In this document: in pieces, positions 41,022-50,012 of the stretch | How positions within the stretch are numbered: the stretch's first letter is position 1 | Layout: every line of letters begins with the position of its first letter | Assembly (NCBI RefSeq): GCF_014647875.1 | Contig: NZ_BMQA01000037.1 | Location: 1-64,000, forward strand | Reading direction: 5' to 3' | DNA from: Streptomyces brasiliensis | Lineage (GTDB): Bacteria > Actinomycetota > Actinomycetes > Streptomycetales > Streptomycetaceae | DNA: 64,000 bases | Translations under genes and position numbers: made by a program | The notes under the pieces: model-generated | Database searches by the model: none | What the model saw: the letters and a program-made list of their open reading frames with translations, nothing else | Told to the model about the DNA's origin: nothing

Positions 41022-41969
41022 ATGACGAAGGCAATCACCGTCTCCGGACTGCACAAGTCGTTCGGCAGCACGCACGCCCTGGACGGCCTCGACCTGGAGG
41101 TGGAGACCGGCGAGGTCCACGGCTTCCTCGGCCCCAACGGCGCCGGGAAGTCCACCACCATCCGGGTCCTGCTCGGCCTGCTGCGCGCGGACGCCGGCGG
41201 CGCGCAGATCCTCGGCCGCGACCCGTGGGCGGACGCGGTGGAGGTCCACCGCCGCATCGCCTACGTCCCGGGCGACGTCACGCTGTGGCGCAACCTCTCG
41301 GGCGGCGAGGTCATAGACCTCTACGGCCGTCTCCGTCAAGGGGGCCGCGCGAAGCGCGTCAGGCAGGGTGGTGGTGGGCGACGGGCGGGCGGACTCGACG
41401 CACAGCGCCGCGCGGACCTGATCGAACGCTTCGAACTGGACCCCACGAAAAAGGGCCGCACCTACTCCAAGGGCAACCGCCAGAAGGTCGCCCTGGTGGC
41501 CGCCTTCGCCTCCGACGTCGACCTCCTCATCCTGGACGAGCCGACCTCGGGTCTGGACCCGCTCATGGAGGAGGTCTTCCAGCGCTGCGTGGAGGAGGAA
41601 CGCGACCGGGGCCGGACGATCCTCCTCTCCTCGCACATCCTCAGCGAGGTGGAGGAGCTGTGCGACCGGGTGAGCATCATCCGCAAGGGCCGCACGGTGG
41701 AGAGCGGCTCCCTGGCGGACCTGCGTCACCTGACCCGCACCACCGTCAAGGCCGAACTCGCGGGACCGCCCAACGGCTTGGCCCGCCTCCCCGGTGTCCA
41801 CGACCTCGACGTACAGGGCCACCGTGTCCACCTCCAGGTGGACACCGACAAACTCGACGCCGTGCTACGGCAGTTGAGCGACTCGGGGGTACGGTCCCTC
41901 ACCTCGACGCCGCCCACCCTGGAAGAGCTGTTCCTGCGCCACTACCAGGACGAGGTGGACGCGCGATGA
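41022..41969 (+). CDS. ABC transporter ATP-binding protein with in-frame insert
   Basis: 315-aa ATPase of a two-component exporter. Walker A GPNGAGKST is at 37-45, the Q-loop region near 84-92, the ABC signature variant YSKGNRQKVALVAAF at 148-162 and Walker B LLILDEPTSGLDP at 168-180, followed by the H-switch SSHILSEVEELCDR. The domain architecture is that of multidrug (DrrA/CcmA-like) exporters. Between Q-loop and signature an Arg/Gly-rich 20-residue stretch (QGGRAKRVRQGGGGRRAGGL, residues about 106-125) is absent from relatives; the DNA is purine-rich and looks like an inserted short repeat, yet the frame is kept. The stop overlaps the permease start by four bases (ATGA). Confidence 0.93.
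   Translation: MTKAITVSGLHKSFGSTHALDGLDLEVETGEVHGFLGPNGAGKSTTIRVLLGLLRADAGGAQILGRDPWADAVEVHRRIAYVPGDVTLWRNLSGGEVIDLYGRLRQGGRAKRVRQGGGGRRAGGLDAQRRADLIERFELDPTKKGRTYSKGNRQKVALVAAFASDVDLLILDEPTSGLDPLMEEVFQRCVEEERDRGRTILLSSHILSEVEELCDRVSIIRKGRTVESGSLADLRHLTRTTVKAELAGPPNGLARLPGVHDLDVQGHRVHLQVDTDKLDAVLRQLSDSGVRSLTSTPPTLEELFLRHYQDEVDAR
41337..41393 (+). repeat. In-frame insertion element in ABC ATPase gene
   Basis: The segment GGGGGCCGCGCGAAGCGCGT is a palindrome-centred unit (GCGCGAAGCGCG) followed by CAGGCAGGGTGGTGGTGGGC. It encodes the extra Arg/Gly-rich residues not expected in this ATPase. Length is about 60 bases, so the frame is not broken. Such units occur dispersed in Streptomyces genomes in my recollection, but copies elsewhere in this window were not found. 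Confidence 0.45.
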
Positions 41970-43570
41970 CGGCCACGACCTTCGCCGCACGCTCCGGCGG
42001 CACCCGCCAACTGGCGGGGACCGGCACCCTGTTGCGCTTCGCCCTGCGCCGGGACCGGGTGCTGATCCCGGTCTGGGTGGCGGTGAACACGCTGATGGTC
42101 CTCTCCATGCCGAACTCGCTGAAGACCCTCTACGGCACCGCGGCCGAACGGGCCGACCTGGCACACCAGATGAGCACCAACGCCTCGCTGCGCGCCCTGG
42201 TGGGCCCGGTCTTCGACACGTCACTGGGCGCGCTGACGGCATGGCGTATCGGGATCTACGCCGGCGCACTGGCGGCCGTGACGAGCCTGCTGGTGGTCGT
42301 GCGCCACACCCGGGACGAGGAGGAGAGCGGCCGCCAGGAACTGGTGTCGTCCGGCATGGTGGGCCGCCGGGCCCCCCTGACGGCAGGCCTCCTGGCGGCG
42401 ACGGTGGCGAACGCGGCCCTGGCCCTGCTGGTCACGGCGGGCCTGTCGAGCTACGGAACCGCAGGGGCCCTGTCCTTCGCGCTGGCCCTCTTCGGGGTGG
42501 GCATGGTCTTCGCCACGATGGCGGCCATCGTCTCCCAACTCACCGAGAGCGCACGCCTGGCACGAGGCCTCACGGCCGCGGTTCTGGGCGCAGCCTTCGT
42601 GCTACGGGCGGCAGGCGACTCGGCGACAACAGACGGCTCTTCGGCGGTGACCTGGCTGTCCCCCCTGGGCTGGCTGGAGAACACCCGCTCCTTCGCGGAC
42701 GACCGCTGGTGGGTCCTGCTCCTGTTCGTCGCGGCGGTGGCAGCACAGGCGGCAGCCGCGTACACGCTGGCCGGCCGCCGGGACATCGGCATGAGCTTCC
42801 TGCCCACCCGCCCCGGCCCGGCCACCGGAAAGCTGGCATCCGCCGGAGCCCTGGCCTGGCGCCTCCAGCGGGGCAGCGTCGTGGGCTGGTCGATCGGCTT
42901 CTTCCTGGCGGGGGTGATCTACGGCGGCCTGACGGACGGCGCGGCAGACCTGGTCGGCGACAACAAGCAGGCCAGGGAGATGTTCGAACGGCTGGGAGGC
43001 CACGCAGCCCTGACGGACGCGTTCCTGGCATCGATGGTGGGCCTGATGGGCCTGATCGCGGCCCTGTACGTGGTGGCATCCACCCTCCGTCTGAACGGCG
43101 AGGAAACGTCGTCCCGAGCGGAACCTCTCCTGGCGGCGGCGGTGGGCCGCCTGCGCTGGGCGACAGGCCACCTGCTGATCGCCTTCGGCGGTGCGGCACT
43201 GCTCATGCTGCTGACGGGCCTGGGCTTCGCGGTGGGCTACGGCAAGCAGGTGGGCCCGATCCTCGGCGCCTGCCTGATCCAGGTACCGGCGATCTGGGTG
43301 ATCGGTGGAGTGGCCGTACTCCTCTACGGCCTGCTGCCGCGAGCGGCGATGGCGTCCTGGGGAGTGGCGGGCGCGGTCCTTCTGATCGGCTGGATCGGCC
43401 CGGCGCTGAACCTCCCCCGAACCCTCCTGGACATCTCCCCCTTCGGCCACCTGCCGAAGATGCCGGGCGGCGACATGTCATGGCCTCCGGTACTGATCCT
43501 CACGGCCCTGGCGGCGGCACTCGTGGCGGCCGGACTGGCGGGGCTGCGGAGGCGGGACATGATCTCTTGA
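41966..43570 (+). CDS. ABC exporter permease
   Basis: 534-aa polytopic membrane protein with about twelve hydrophobic helices in two similar halves, each with a long first loop and a cluster of helices. Typical family features are the RREEESGRQELVSSG-type cytosolic segment (DEEESGRQELVSSGMVGRRA), repeated in the second half as NGEETSSRAEPLLAAAVGRL. This double-length, FtsX-unlike permease with an LYGTAAERADLA loop matches Streptomyces exporters of polyketide or lipid type; the pair is annotated as multidrug ABC transporter. Coupled to the ATPase by ATGA. Likely repressed by the divergent MarR/GbsR regulator. Confidence 0.9.
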   Translation: MTATTFAARSGGTRQLAGTGTLLRFALRRDRVLIPVWVAVNTLMVLSMPNSLKTLYGTAAERADLAHQMSTNASLRALVGPVFDTSLGALTAWRIGIYAGALAAVTSLLVVVRHTRDEEESGRQELVSSGMVGRRAPLTAGLLAATVANAALALLVTAGLSSYGTAGALSFALALFGVGMVFATMAAIVSQLTESARLARGLTAAVLGAAFVLRAAGDSATTDGSSAVTWLSPLGWLENTRSFADDRWWVLLLFVAAVAAQAAAAYTLAGRRDIGMSFLPTRPGPATGKLASAGALAWRLQRGSVVGWSIGFFLAGVIYGGLTDGAADLVGDNKQAREMFERLGGHAALTDAFLASMVGLMGLIAALYVVASTLRLNGEETSSRAEPLLAAAVGRLRWATGHLLIAFGGAALLMLLTGLGFAVGYGKQVGPILGACLIQVPAIWVIGGVAVLLYGLLPRAAMASWGVAGAVLLIGWIGPALNLPRTLLDISPFGHLPKMPGGDMSWPPVLILTALAAALVAAGLAGLRRRDMIS

Positions 43571-43573
43571 CGA

Positions 43574-44176
43574 TCAATCGACGAACTGCTTCAGCTTCTC
43601 CGTGTCGAGTTCGATGCCCACTGGTTCGGGGATATGGAGCTTGGCGCCGAAGGGCTCCTTGCGGATGTCGTGATATCCGACGCTCGAGTCAGGGTCTCCG
43701 TAGAGGGTGATCGTGCAGTCGTCACGGTCGACCAACAGATAGAACGGAATACCGGCCGCGCCGTACGCCATGGGCTTCTCCTTGCGGTCGCGCCGGTCGG
43801 TATCCGAATCGTACGAGGTCACCTCGAGGACCAGAAGCGCACCGCTCGGGTCAGCCCACTCCCCGTGACCGGCGAAGTGCTCCTCGGGCACGAGCACGGC
43901 GTCGGGACGGGCGCGCCCCTCCCGATACTTCTCCACCCTGAGCCCCTGTCCCTGGTAGAGATCCAGGTCGGGCCTCGTCTGCATGCACCGCCGCATCAGC
44001 CACAGCACGATGGTGTTGTGATCGCCGTCAGGCACTTTCTTGACCCCGATCCGTCCGTTGATGAACTCGAACCTGACGGCGTCGTCGGTCTCTTTGGCCG
44101 CGAATTCAGCGATCCTCTCAAAGTCTTCCACCGACATCTGGGATGTCTGCGAGGCGCTCTCTGTCATAACCGTCAT
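43574..44176 (-). CDS. Uma2-family restriction-endonuclease-like protein
   Basis: 200-aa PD-(D/E)XK-fold protein of the Uma2 family (DUF820). GGGAGG lies four bases before the ATG at 44176; an ATG three codons later is the alternative. Segments SVEDFERIAEFAAKETDDAV and FEFINGRIGVKKVPDGDHN carry the N-terminal RxE-like part, EKYREGRARPDAVLVPEEHF and LLVLEVTSYDSDTDRRDRKE hold the catalytic D...E.K residues, and AYGAAGIPFYLLVDRDDCTI ends the core. These genes are very abundant in Streptomyces and cyanobacteria; their biological role is unknown. Single gene, convergent with the ABC permease. Confidence 0.92.
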   Translation of the reverse strand: MTVMTESASQTSQMSVEDFERIAEFAAKETDDAVRFEFINGRIGVKKVPDGDHNTIVLWLMRRCMQTRPDLDLYQGQGLRVEKYREGRARPDAVLVPEEHFAGHGEWADPSGALLVLEVTSYDSDTDRRDRKEKPMAYGAAGIPFYLLVDRDDCTITLYGDPDSSVGYHDIRKEPFGAKLHIPEPVGIELDTEKLKQFVD

Positions 44177-44263
44177 GGTGCCTCCCTTCACAGGCAGGCA
44201 CCAGCGTGGCGAACCGCACGCGCGCATCGCCCGAAGTCGTCCAATGATCATCCGAAGGGGTGA

Positions 44264-45484
44264 TCACCCCACTTCCACGGACAGCCCCTTCAACCCCCTG
44301 ATCACGAAGTTCGGCTTCCGTTCCGGCTCCGCGGCCAGGGTCAGGGTGGGGGCCTCCTCCAGCAGGGCGGTCATGGAGGCGGCCAGTTCGATACGGGCGA
44401 GGGGGGCGCCGATGCAGTAGTGGATGCCGGCGCTGAACGAGATGTGGGGGTTGTCCTCGCGGGACAGGTCCAGCCGCCCGGGCTCCCGGAAGACCTCCGG
44501 GTCGTGGTTGGCGGAGCCGAAGAGCATGGCGACCTCCGCACCGCGCGGAATGACGACCCCGTCGATCTCGATCTCGTCCAGCACCCACCGCTCGAACAGC
44601 TGGAGCGGGGTGTCGTACCGCATCAACTCCTCGACGGCCGTGGGCACCAGGGAACGATCGGCACGTAGCAAGGCCAACTGCTCGGGATTGCGGAACAGGG
44701 CCCACCACCCGTTGACGGTGGCGTTGACCGTGGCCTCGTGCCCGGCGTTGAGCAGCAGCACGGCGGTGGAGATCATCTCCTGCTCGCTGAGCCGGTCCCC
44801 TTCGTCGTACGCGGCGATGAGCCCGGAGATCAGGTCCTCCCCGGGAGCCTTGCGCCGTTCGGCGATCAACTCCCGCAGATAGTCGGAGAACTCGACGGAG
44901 GCGCGCACGGCTTTGGCGGCGGTGTCCTCCCCGGGGTTCAACTCGTACATCCCGCAGATGTCGGCCGACCAGGGCCGCAGCAGGCCCCGATCAGCCTCAG
45001 GAATCCCCAGCATCTCGGCGATCACGGCAACGGGCAACGGCTCGGCGACATCGGCCAGCAGATCCCCGCCCCCGGCCTCGACGAGCCGCCCGACCAGTTC
45101 CTGCGCGAGCGCGTGGACGTACGGCTTGAGCCGCTCCACGGTCCGGGGCGTGAACGCCTTCGAGACCAACCGCCGAATCCGGGTGTGGTCCGGCGGCTCC
45201 AGATCGAGCATGCCGTGATCGTTCAGCGTGTGGAAGGGTTCGTGCTCGGCGGGCGGAGCGGTACGCCCGAAGTCCTCGTGCGAGAACCGATGCTGATAGG
45301 TGCGCCCGAGCCGCCGATCACGCAGCAGGGCGGAGACATCGGCGTGATGCGGAACGAGCCACTGCCCGGTGGGCGCGTAGTGAAGTACCCGCCCGCGCTC
45401 GCGCAGCTCGGCGTAGGCCGGATAAGGGTCGTCGAGGAACCCGGGGTCCCAGGGGTCGAAGGAGAGGTCAGGAACATCAGCCAT
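44264..45484 (-). CDS. Cytochrome P450
   Basis: 406-aa soluble class I P450. The heme ligand is Cys357 in FSAGIHYCIGAPLARIEL, the I-helix proton relay is LLNAGHEATVNA, the ExxR pair is in RPTAVEELMR-type sequence (VPTAVEELMRYDTPLQ), and LFGSANHDPEVF precedes the heme region. Length and motifs are those of the CYP105/107-like bacterial families; the substrate is not predictable. No ferredoxin or redox partner gene is adjacent. The gene follows the Uma2 gene and is separated by 87 bases from it on the same strand. Confidence 0.95.
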   Translation of the reverse strand: MADVPDLSFDPWDPGFLDDPYPAYAELRERGRVLHYAPTGQWLVPHHADVSALLRDRRLGRTYQHRFSHEDFGRTAPPAEHEPFHTLNDHGMLDLEPPDHTRIRRLVSKAFTPRTVERLKPYVHALAQELVGRLVEAGGGDLLADVAEPLPVAVIAEMLGIPEADRGLLRPWSADICGMYELNPGEDTAAKAVRASVEFSDYLRELIAERRKAPGEDLISGLIAAYDEGDRLSEQEMISTAVLLLNAGHEATVNATVNGWWALFRNPEQLALLRADRSLVPTAVEELMRYDTPLQLFERWVLDEIEIDGVVIPRGAEVAMLFGSANHDPEVFREPGRLDLSREDNPHISFSAGIHYCIGAPLARIELAASMTALLEEAPTLTLAAEPERKPNFVIRGLKGLSVEVG

Positions 45485-45592
45485 GACCGGACGCTAACCG
45501 ATCGGCGCATTCATGCCACCGGACCCGGCCCGAAACGGGCCCTTCGAGCGGCGGTCAGGGCGACGCCTTGCAGAGATTGCCGCCCTCACCTC

Positions 45593-46258
45593 TCACCCCG
45601 GCGTGACCAACCGCGCCTCGTAGGCGAACACCGCCGCCTGGGTCCGGTCCCGCAAGCCCAGCTTGACCAGGATCCGGCTCACGTGGGTCTTGATCGTCGA
45701 CTCCGCCACCACCAGGCGCTCCGCGATCTCCGCGTTGGACAGGCCCTGGGCGATGAGGATCAGGACCTCCGTCTCCCGCTCCGTCAGGTCGCCGTACGCC
45801 GCATGGGCCGTCGGCATCAGCCGCGGCGTGTCCGCGAGCTTCGAGAACTCCGTGATCAGGCGTCTCGTCACCGAGGGGGCCAGAAGGGCTTCGCCCGATG
45901 CCACGACCCGCACCCCGTCCGCCAGTTGCCGCGCCGACGCGTCCTTCAGCAGGAAACCCGACGCCCCCGCGCGCAGCGCCTGGTACACGTACTCGTCCAG
46001 GTCGAACGTCGTCAGCACCAGCACCTTCGCCGCACCGTCCGCCGCCACGATCTCCCGCGTCGCCTCGATGCCGTTCAGCTCGGGCATGCGGATGTCCATC
46101 AGCACGACGTCGGGGGACAGCTCGCGAGCCCGGTCCACCGCCTCGCGCCCGTCGACCGCCTCGCCCACCACCTCGATGTCCGGCATCGCGCCCAGCAGCA
46201 CCGAGAAGCCCTCGCGCACCATCATCTGGTCGTCCGCGATCAGTACCCGGATCGTCAT
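45593..46258 (-). CDS. NarL/DesR-type response regulator
   Basis: 221-aa two-component regulator. The receiver domain has the acidic pocket IADDQ and phosphorylation site D55 in VVLMDIRMPE, then VLVLTTFDLDEYVYQALRAG. The C-terminal LuxR helix-turn-helix is LTERETEVLILIAQGLSNAE followed by VAESTIKTHVSRILVKLGLR. It is coupled to the kinase gene by an ATGA overlap. Typical of Streptomyces cell-envelope or DesK-type systems; the regulon is unknown. Confidence 0.95.
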   Translation of the reverse strand: MTIRVLIADDQMMVREGFSVLLGAMPDIEVVGEAVDGREAVDRARELSPDVVLMDIRMPELNGIEATREIVAADGAAKVLVLTTFDLDEYVYQALRAGASGFLLKDASARQLADGVRVVASGEALLAPSVTRRLITEFSKLADTPRLMPTAHAAYGDLTERETEVLILIAQGLSNAEIAERLVVAESTIKTHVSRILVKLGLRDRTQAAVFAYEARLVTPG

Positions 46259-47610
46259 GCCCGGCCCTCGCTCCCCTCGCTCACCACGGCGACGGGCAGG
46301 AACACCGCCACCTCGTACCCGCCCTCGTACGCCCCGCCGTCGATCCGCCCGGCCGTCATCTCACCGTTCAGCATGGAGACCCGCTCCCGCATCCCGGTTA
46401 TCCCGTGCCCGGCACCCGGCGACGGCTTGATCAGGGCCGGCGCGGGCGGCGGGCCGTTGACGATGCGCAGGCCCAGCCCGCCCAGCACGTACCCGATCTC
46501 CACCCGCGCGCTCGCGCCCGGCGCATGCCGCAGCGCGTTGCTCAGCGCCTCCTGGACGATCCGGTACGCCGACAGTTCCACCCCCTGGGGGAGTTCCCGC
46601 ACCGCGCCCGTCACCACCTTCTCGACCGCCGGTCCCGCCTCCCGCACGTTGTCGAGCAGCCTGTCCAGGTCGGCCAGCGTGGGCTGCGGGGCGTCCGGAG
46701 CCTCGTAGTCCTCGGCCCGTACGACACCCAGCACCCGACGCAGCTCCGTCAGCGCCGCCACCGCGTTCTCCCGGATCGTCGCGAAGGCCTTCGCCAGCTC
46801 CGGCGGCGGGTTCTCCACCCGGTAGGGCGCGGCCTCCGCCTGGATGGCGACCACCGACATGTGGTGGGCGACCACGTCGTGCAATTCACGCGCGATGGTG
46901 GTGCGCTCCTCCAGCAGGGTGCGGCGCGAGCGCTCGTGCGCGGTCACCGTCTGCTGGGCGGTCACCTCCTGCTGGGCGTCGCGGCGTATGTGGCCGACGG
47001 TGACGACGAGCAGGACCAGGGCGGAGAGGAACAGCATGGGGGCGTTGTCGCTGGCGAAGCCGCCGACGAGGGCGTCGGCCAGGAAGCCGTAGCCGGCCGT
47101 CACCAGCCACATCCAGGCCGCCGTACGCGGACGGGTGCGGATCGCCACCACCGTGAGCACCAGCAGGTGGGAGACGAAGTTGCCGGGCAGCCACGGCCAG
47201 TCGTTCCAGGGCGAGCTGAACGGCACGATCAACGTGGTCCCCAGCAGCGACAGCCAGAAGGCTCCGACCGGACGGACCAGCGTCAGCAGGACCGGGGCCA
47301 GGGCGAGAAGGCCGCTCAGGAGGCCCTTGCCGTCGTTGCTGCTGCTGGCCATCCCGGCGAGCAGCGCGACCGCCCCGCCCGCGACCACCGCCGCGTGCGG
47401 GGTCCAGGCCGCCCATTCCCGCTTACGGCCGCGCAGCCGGCGCGTGACGGGGCCGTCGACGCTCATACGGGGCAGCGGGCGGTAGGCGAAGGCGTCGTGG
47501 AACAGGTCCTGCCGCAGCCCGCGCAGGGCCCCCGCCACCGCCCGGACCTCGGGGCTGCGCCGTTTGTACACCTCGAACGTGCTCTGCGTGTGGGTCGTCT
47601 CCTCGGTCAC
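46255..47610 (-). CDS. DesK-type sensor histidine kinase
   Basis: 451-aa membrane histidine kinase. The N-terminal half is a cytosolic segment of about 60 residues and then four to six transmembrane helices. The HisKA_3 box is RELHDVVAHHMSVVAIQAEA with His244 (numbered from the GTG at 47610), and the HATPase_c domain has NALRHA and GHGITGMRERVSMLNGEM. A TTG two codons earlier is possible; neither start has a clear ribosome-binding site. It is upstream of and overlapping the response-regulator gene. The long membrane region without a large loop suggests it senses within the membrane, as DesK-type kinases do. Confidence 0.93.
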   Translation of the reverse strand: MTEETTHTQSTFEVYKRRSPEVRAVAGALRGLRQDLFHDAFAYRPLPRMSVDGPVTRRLRGRKREWAAWTPHAAVVAGGAVALLAGMASSSNDGKGLLSGLLALAPVLLTLVRPVGAFWLSLLGTTLIVPFSSPWNDWPWLPGNFVSHLLVLTVVAIRTRPRTAAWMWLVTAGYGFLADALVGGFASDNAPMLFLSALVLLVVTVGHIRRDAQQEVTAQQTVTAHERSRRTLLEERTTIARELHDVVAHHMSVVAIQAEAAPYRVENPPPELAKAFATIRENAVAALTELRRVLGVVRAEDYEAPDAPQPTLADLDRLLDNVREAGPAVEKVVTGAVRELPQGVELSAYRIVQEALSNALRHAPGASARVEIGYVLGGLGLRIVNGPPPAPALIKPSPGAGHGITGMRERVSMLNGEMTAGRIDGGAYEGGYEVAVFLPVAVVSEGSEGRA

Positions 47611-47714
47611 GTTCAAGACGGTAGGCGGCGGGCAGGGGCGCGGTCGTCACCTGTGAGGCGGGTCATTCGGGGTCCGTCTCAAGTACTACGGCCGCCGGCC
47701 GGACATCACCGCGC

Positions 47715-48605
47715 TCACCAGGCCAGCTGCGCGATCTCCTCCGCCACCACCGCGCACGCGTCCGCAACCGGGTCGATCAGCGGGAAGTGGCCGACGTCCT
47801 CGAGGAGCGTCAGCCCCACCACCTCGCCGGCCTTCGCCGCCGCCTCCGCGTACGCCTCGGCGACGGCCTGCGGGACGACGATGTCGCTACGGCCCTGGAC
47901 CAAGGTCGTCGCGATGCCGGTCGGGAGGAGCAGGGCGGGGTCGGCATACGGCTGCCGGTCCGCGAACTGGGCCTGGCCTCCGAGGAGTTGGAGTGCCGCG
48001 TTGCCGCACACGTCCAGCTTCTCCGCGACGGCGAAGTCGGCGATCGGGGCGAGCGCGACCACGCCTCGCAGGGCGGCGGGGGCGGCGGTGCGCCACGGGG
48101 CGTCGGCGGGGAGGACGTGCCGGGACGCGGCCCACAGTGCGAGGTGGCCGCCCGCCGAGTGGCCGGTGATCACCGTGCGGCGGGCGTCGGCCTGCGGTAG
48201 TGCTTCGCGGACGAGTGCGGGCAGGGCGTCCAGTGCGGCGGCCACGTCGTCGAAGGTGTCCGGCCAGCGGCCCGCGACCGGGCCGTCGCCGCCCTGGGAC
48301 GGGAGGGCGGCGCCGCGGCGGTACTCGACGTTGGCCACGGCGAAGCCCCGGCGGGCCAGGTAGTCGGCGAACGGGGTGATGTGGTGGCGGTCGTACGGGG
48401 CCCGCCAGGCGCCGCCGTGCAGGACGACGATCAGAGGGGCCGGGGTGGACGCCGGTGCGGGTTCTTCGGTGCGCGGGGTGTAGAAGTCGATCACCTGGTC
48501 CGGGTGGTCCCCGTACGTGGCGGTGACGTCGGGGGCGACGGGCGGGTGCGAGAAGGCGGACTCCTCTTCGGCGGCGGCCCTGGCTGCGGCGGCGTCGTCC
48601 GGCAT
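47715..48605 (-). CDS. Kynurenine formamidase-like alpha/beta hydrolase
   Basis: 296-aa hydrolase. HGGAW (residues 63-67) is the oxyanion motif, the nucleophile is Ser150 in GHSAGGHLALWAA, the acid is in QGRSDIVVPQAVA and the His in LEDVGHFPLIDP. This is the esterase/BD-FAE type that hydrolyses N-formylkynurenine in bacteria lacking the metal-dependent KynB. Genomic context with tryptophan 2,3-dioxygenase and kynureninase supports the formamidase role; other esterase activity cannot be ruled out from sequence. The ATG at 48605 has AGAGG at spacing eight. It is 189 bases downstream of kynureninase on the same strand. Confidence 0.87.
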   Translation of the reverse strand: MPDDAAAARAAAEEESAFSHPPVAPDVTATYGDHPDQVIDFYTPRTEEPAPASTPAPLIVVLHGGAWRAPYDRHHITPFADYLARRGFAVANVEYRRGAALPSQGGDGPVAGRWPDTFDDVAAALDALPALVREALPQADARRTVITGHSAGGHLALWAASRHVLPADAPWRTAAPAALRGVVALAPIADFAVAEKLDVCGNAALQLLGGQAQFADRQPYADPALLLPTGIATTLVQGRSDIVVPQAVAEAYAEAAAKAGEVVGLTLLEDVGHFPLIDPVADACAVVAEEIAQLAW

Positions 48606-48794
48606 GCTCCAACCTCTCAGCGGCGTAACGGGGTTCGGCGGACCCGGGTGAGCTGGCGGTGACGGTACCAGGACCGTGACGTGGGTGTTTGTGCGTGGGG
48701 GTGGGGTGACTTGACGGTGTGGGTGCGTGACCCTGCGTGGGGGCGAGGGGTGGGCGCCGCTCTCAGCGGAACCCACCCCGCAGGCGGACGGAAG

Positions 48795-50012
48795 TTACAG
48801 AACCTCCCCGAGCACCCTGGCCGCCCTCTCCGCGTCCCCGAAGCCCACATACAGCGGGGTGAAGCCGAACCTCAGTACGTCCGGGTGGCGGAAGTCCCCC
48901 ACCACCCCCCGCTCGATCAGCCGCTTCATCACGTCGCCGGCGATGGGGGCACCTCCCGCTCTAGCGAAGCCGAGAGTGGGGGAGCAGCGCAGGGCGATCT
49001 GGCTGCCGCGCTCCTCGTGCGCCTCCGGCGTCAGGGACTCGACGAGGCCCTCCGGGACGTACGCCCTGACGCACTCCAGGAAGAAGTCCGTCAGGGCGAG
49101 GGACTTGGCGCGGACCGCCGTCACCGTCACGCCCTCCCAGACCTCCAGCGCCGCCTCCAGGGCGAGCATGGAGAGGATGTCCGGGGTGCCGACCCGGCCG
49201 CGCAACGCGCCCGCCGCCGGTTCGTACGAGGACCGCATCCCGAACGGCTCCGCGTGCGAGTTCCAGCCCGGCAGCGGCGAATCGAAGCGGTCCTGCAGCT
49301 CACGGCGGACGTACAGGTACGCCGGTGAACCCGGGCCTCCGTTCAGGTACTTGTACGTGCAGCCCACCGCCAGGTCGACCCCGTGCTCGTCCAGCCCCAC
49401 CGGCAGTGCGCCCGCCGTATGGCACAGGTCCCACACCGACACCGCGCCCGCCGCCCGCACCGCCGCCGTGAGCGACGGCAGGTCGTGGAGCCGGCCGGTG
49501 CGGTAGTCGGCGTGGTTGAGCAGGACGGCCGCCGTACGGTCGCTCAGCGCGTCCGCCACCTCGGCCGGCGTCACCGGACGCAGCACGCATCCCGTCATCC
49601 GGGCCGCCGACTCGGCGATATAGCCGTCCGTGGGGAAGGTCGTCGCGTCCACCAGGATCTCATCCCGGCCCCCACCCGCGAGCCGCACCGCACCCACAAG
49701 TGCCTTGAACACGTTGACACTTGTCGAATCACCCACCACGATCTGCCCCGGCGCCGCACCGACCAGCGGAGCGATCCGGTCGCCGATCCGCTCGGGCGCC
49801 GTCCACCAGCCGCTCTCCTCCCAGGAGCGGATGCGCAGCTCGCCCCACTCTCGGCGGACCACGTCGGCCACCCGGCCGGGGACGTTCGCGGGGAGCGCGC
49901 CGAGCGAGTTGCCGTCCAGGTACACCACGTCGTCGAGCACGAACCGGGAGCGCACCGGCGCCAGTTCGTCGGCGGCGTCCAGCTTCTCGGCGCGCAGCAG
50001 CAGCTCAGACAT
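48795..50012 (-). CDS. kynU: Kynureninase
   Basis: 405-aa PLP enzyme that splits kynurenine to anthranilate and alanine. The PLP-binding lysine is K221 in GCTYKYLNGGPGSPAYLYV; YLDGNSLGALP, VWDLCHTAGALPV and NHADYRTG are family blocks. About 15 residues (CSPTLGFARAGGAPI, about 343-357) interrupt the usual ALR..AG.VMKRLIERG stretch and are encoded by a short interspersed repeat, with frame kept. It overlaps the tryptophan 2,3-dioxygenase stop by eight bases, so both are one operon. The pathway leads to anthranilate; kynurenine 3-monooxygenase is absent. Confidence 0.95.
   Translation of the reverse strand: MSELLLRAEKLDAADELAPVRSRFVLDDVVYLDGNSLGALPANVPGRVADVVRREWGELRIRSWEESGWWTAPERIGDRIAPLVGAAPGQIVVGDSTSVNVFKALVGAVRLAGGGRDEILVDATTFPTDGYIAESAARMTGCVLRPVTPAEVADALSDRTAAVLLNHADYRTGRLHDLPSLTAAVRAAGAVSVWDLCHTAGALPVGLDEHGVDLAVGCTYKYLNGGPGSPAYLYVRRELQDRFDSPLPGWNSHAEPFGMRSSYEPAAGALRGRVGTPDILSMLALEAALEVWEGVTVTAVRAKSLALTDFFLECVRAYVPEGLVESLTPEAHEERGSQIALRCSPTLGFARAGGAPIAGDVMKRLIERGVVGDFRHPDVLRFGFTPLYVGFGDAERAARVLGEVL
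48944..48983. repeat. Short interspersed repeat inside kynU
   Basis: TGGGGGCACCTCCCGCTCTA followed by GCGAAGCCGAGAGTGGGGGA is a variant of one of the most common dispersed Streptomyces repeats as I remember it; the two ends are G-runs and the middle has the CTCTAGCGAAGCCGAGAG imperfect hairpin. It sits inside the kynureninase reading frame and adds about 13 residues without a frameshift. Confidence 0.65.

Noticed and set aside
48606..48776. Longer start for the formamidase
   Set aside because: The added 57 residues are His/Pro/Arg-rich and unlike the family; the ATG at 48605 has a good AGAGG site.
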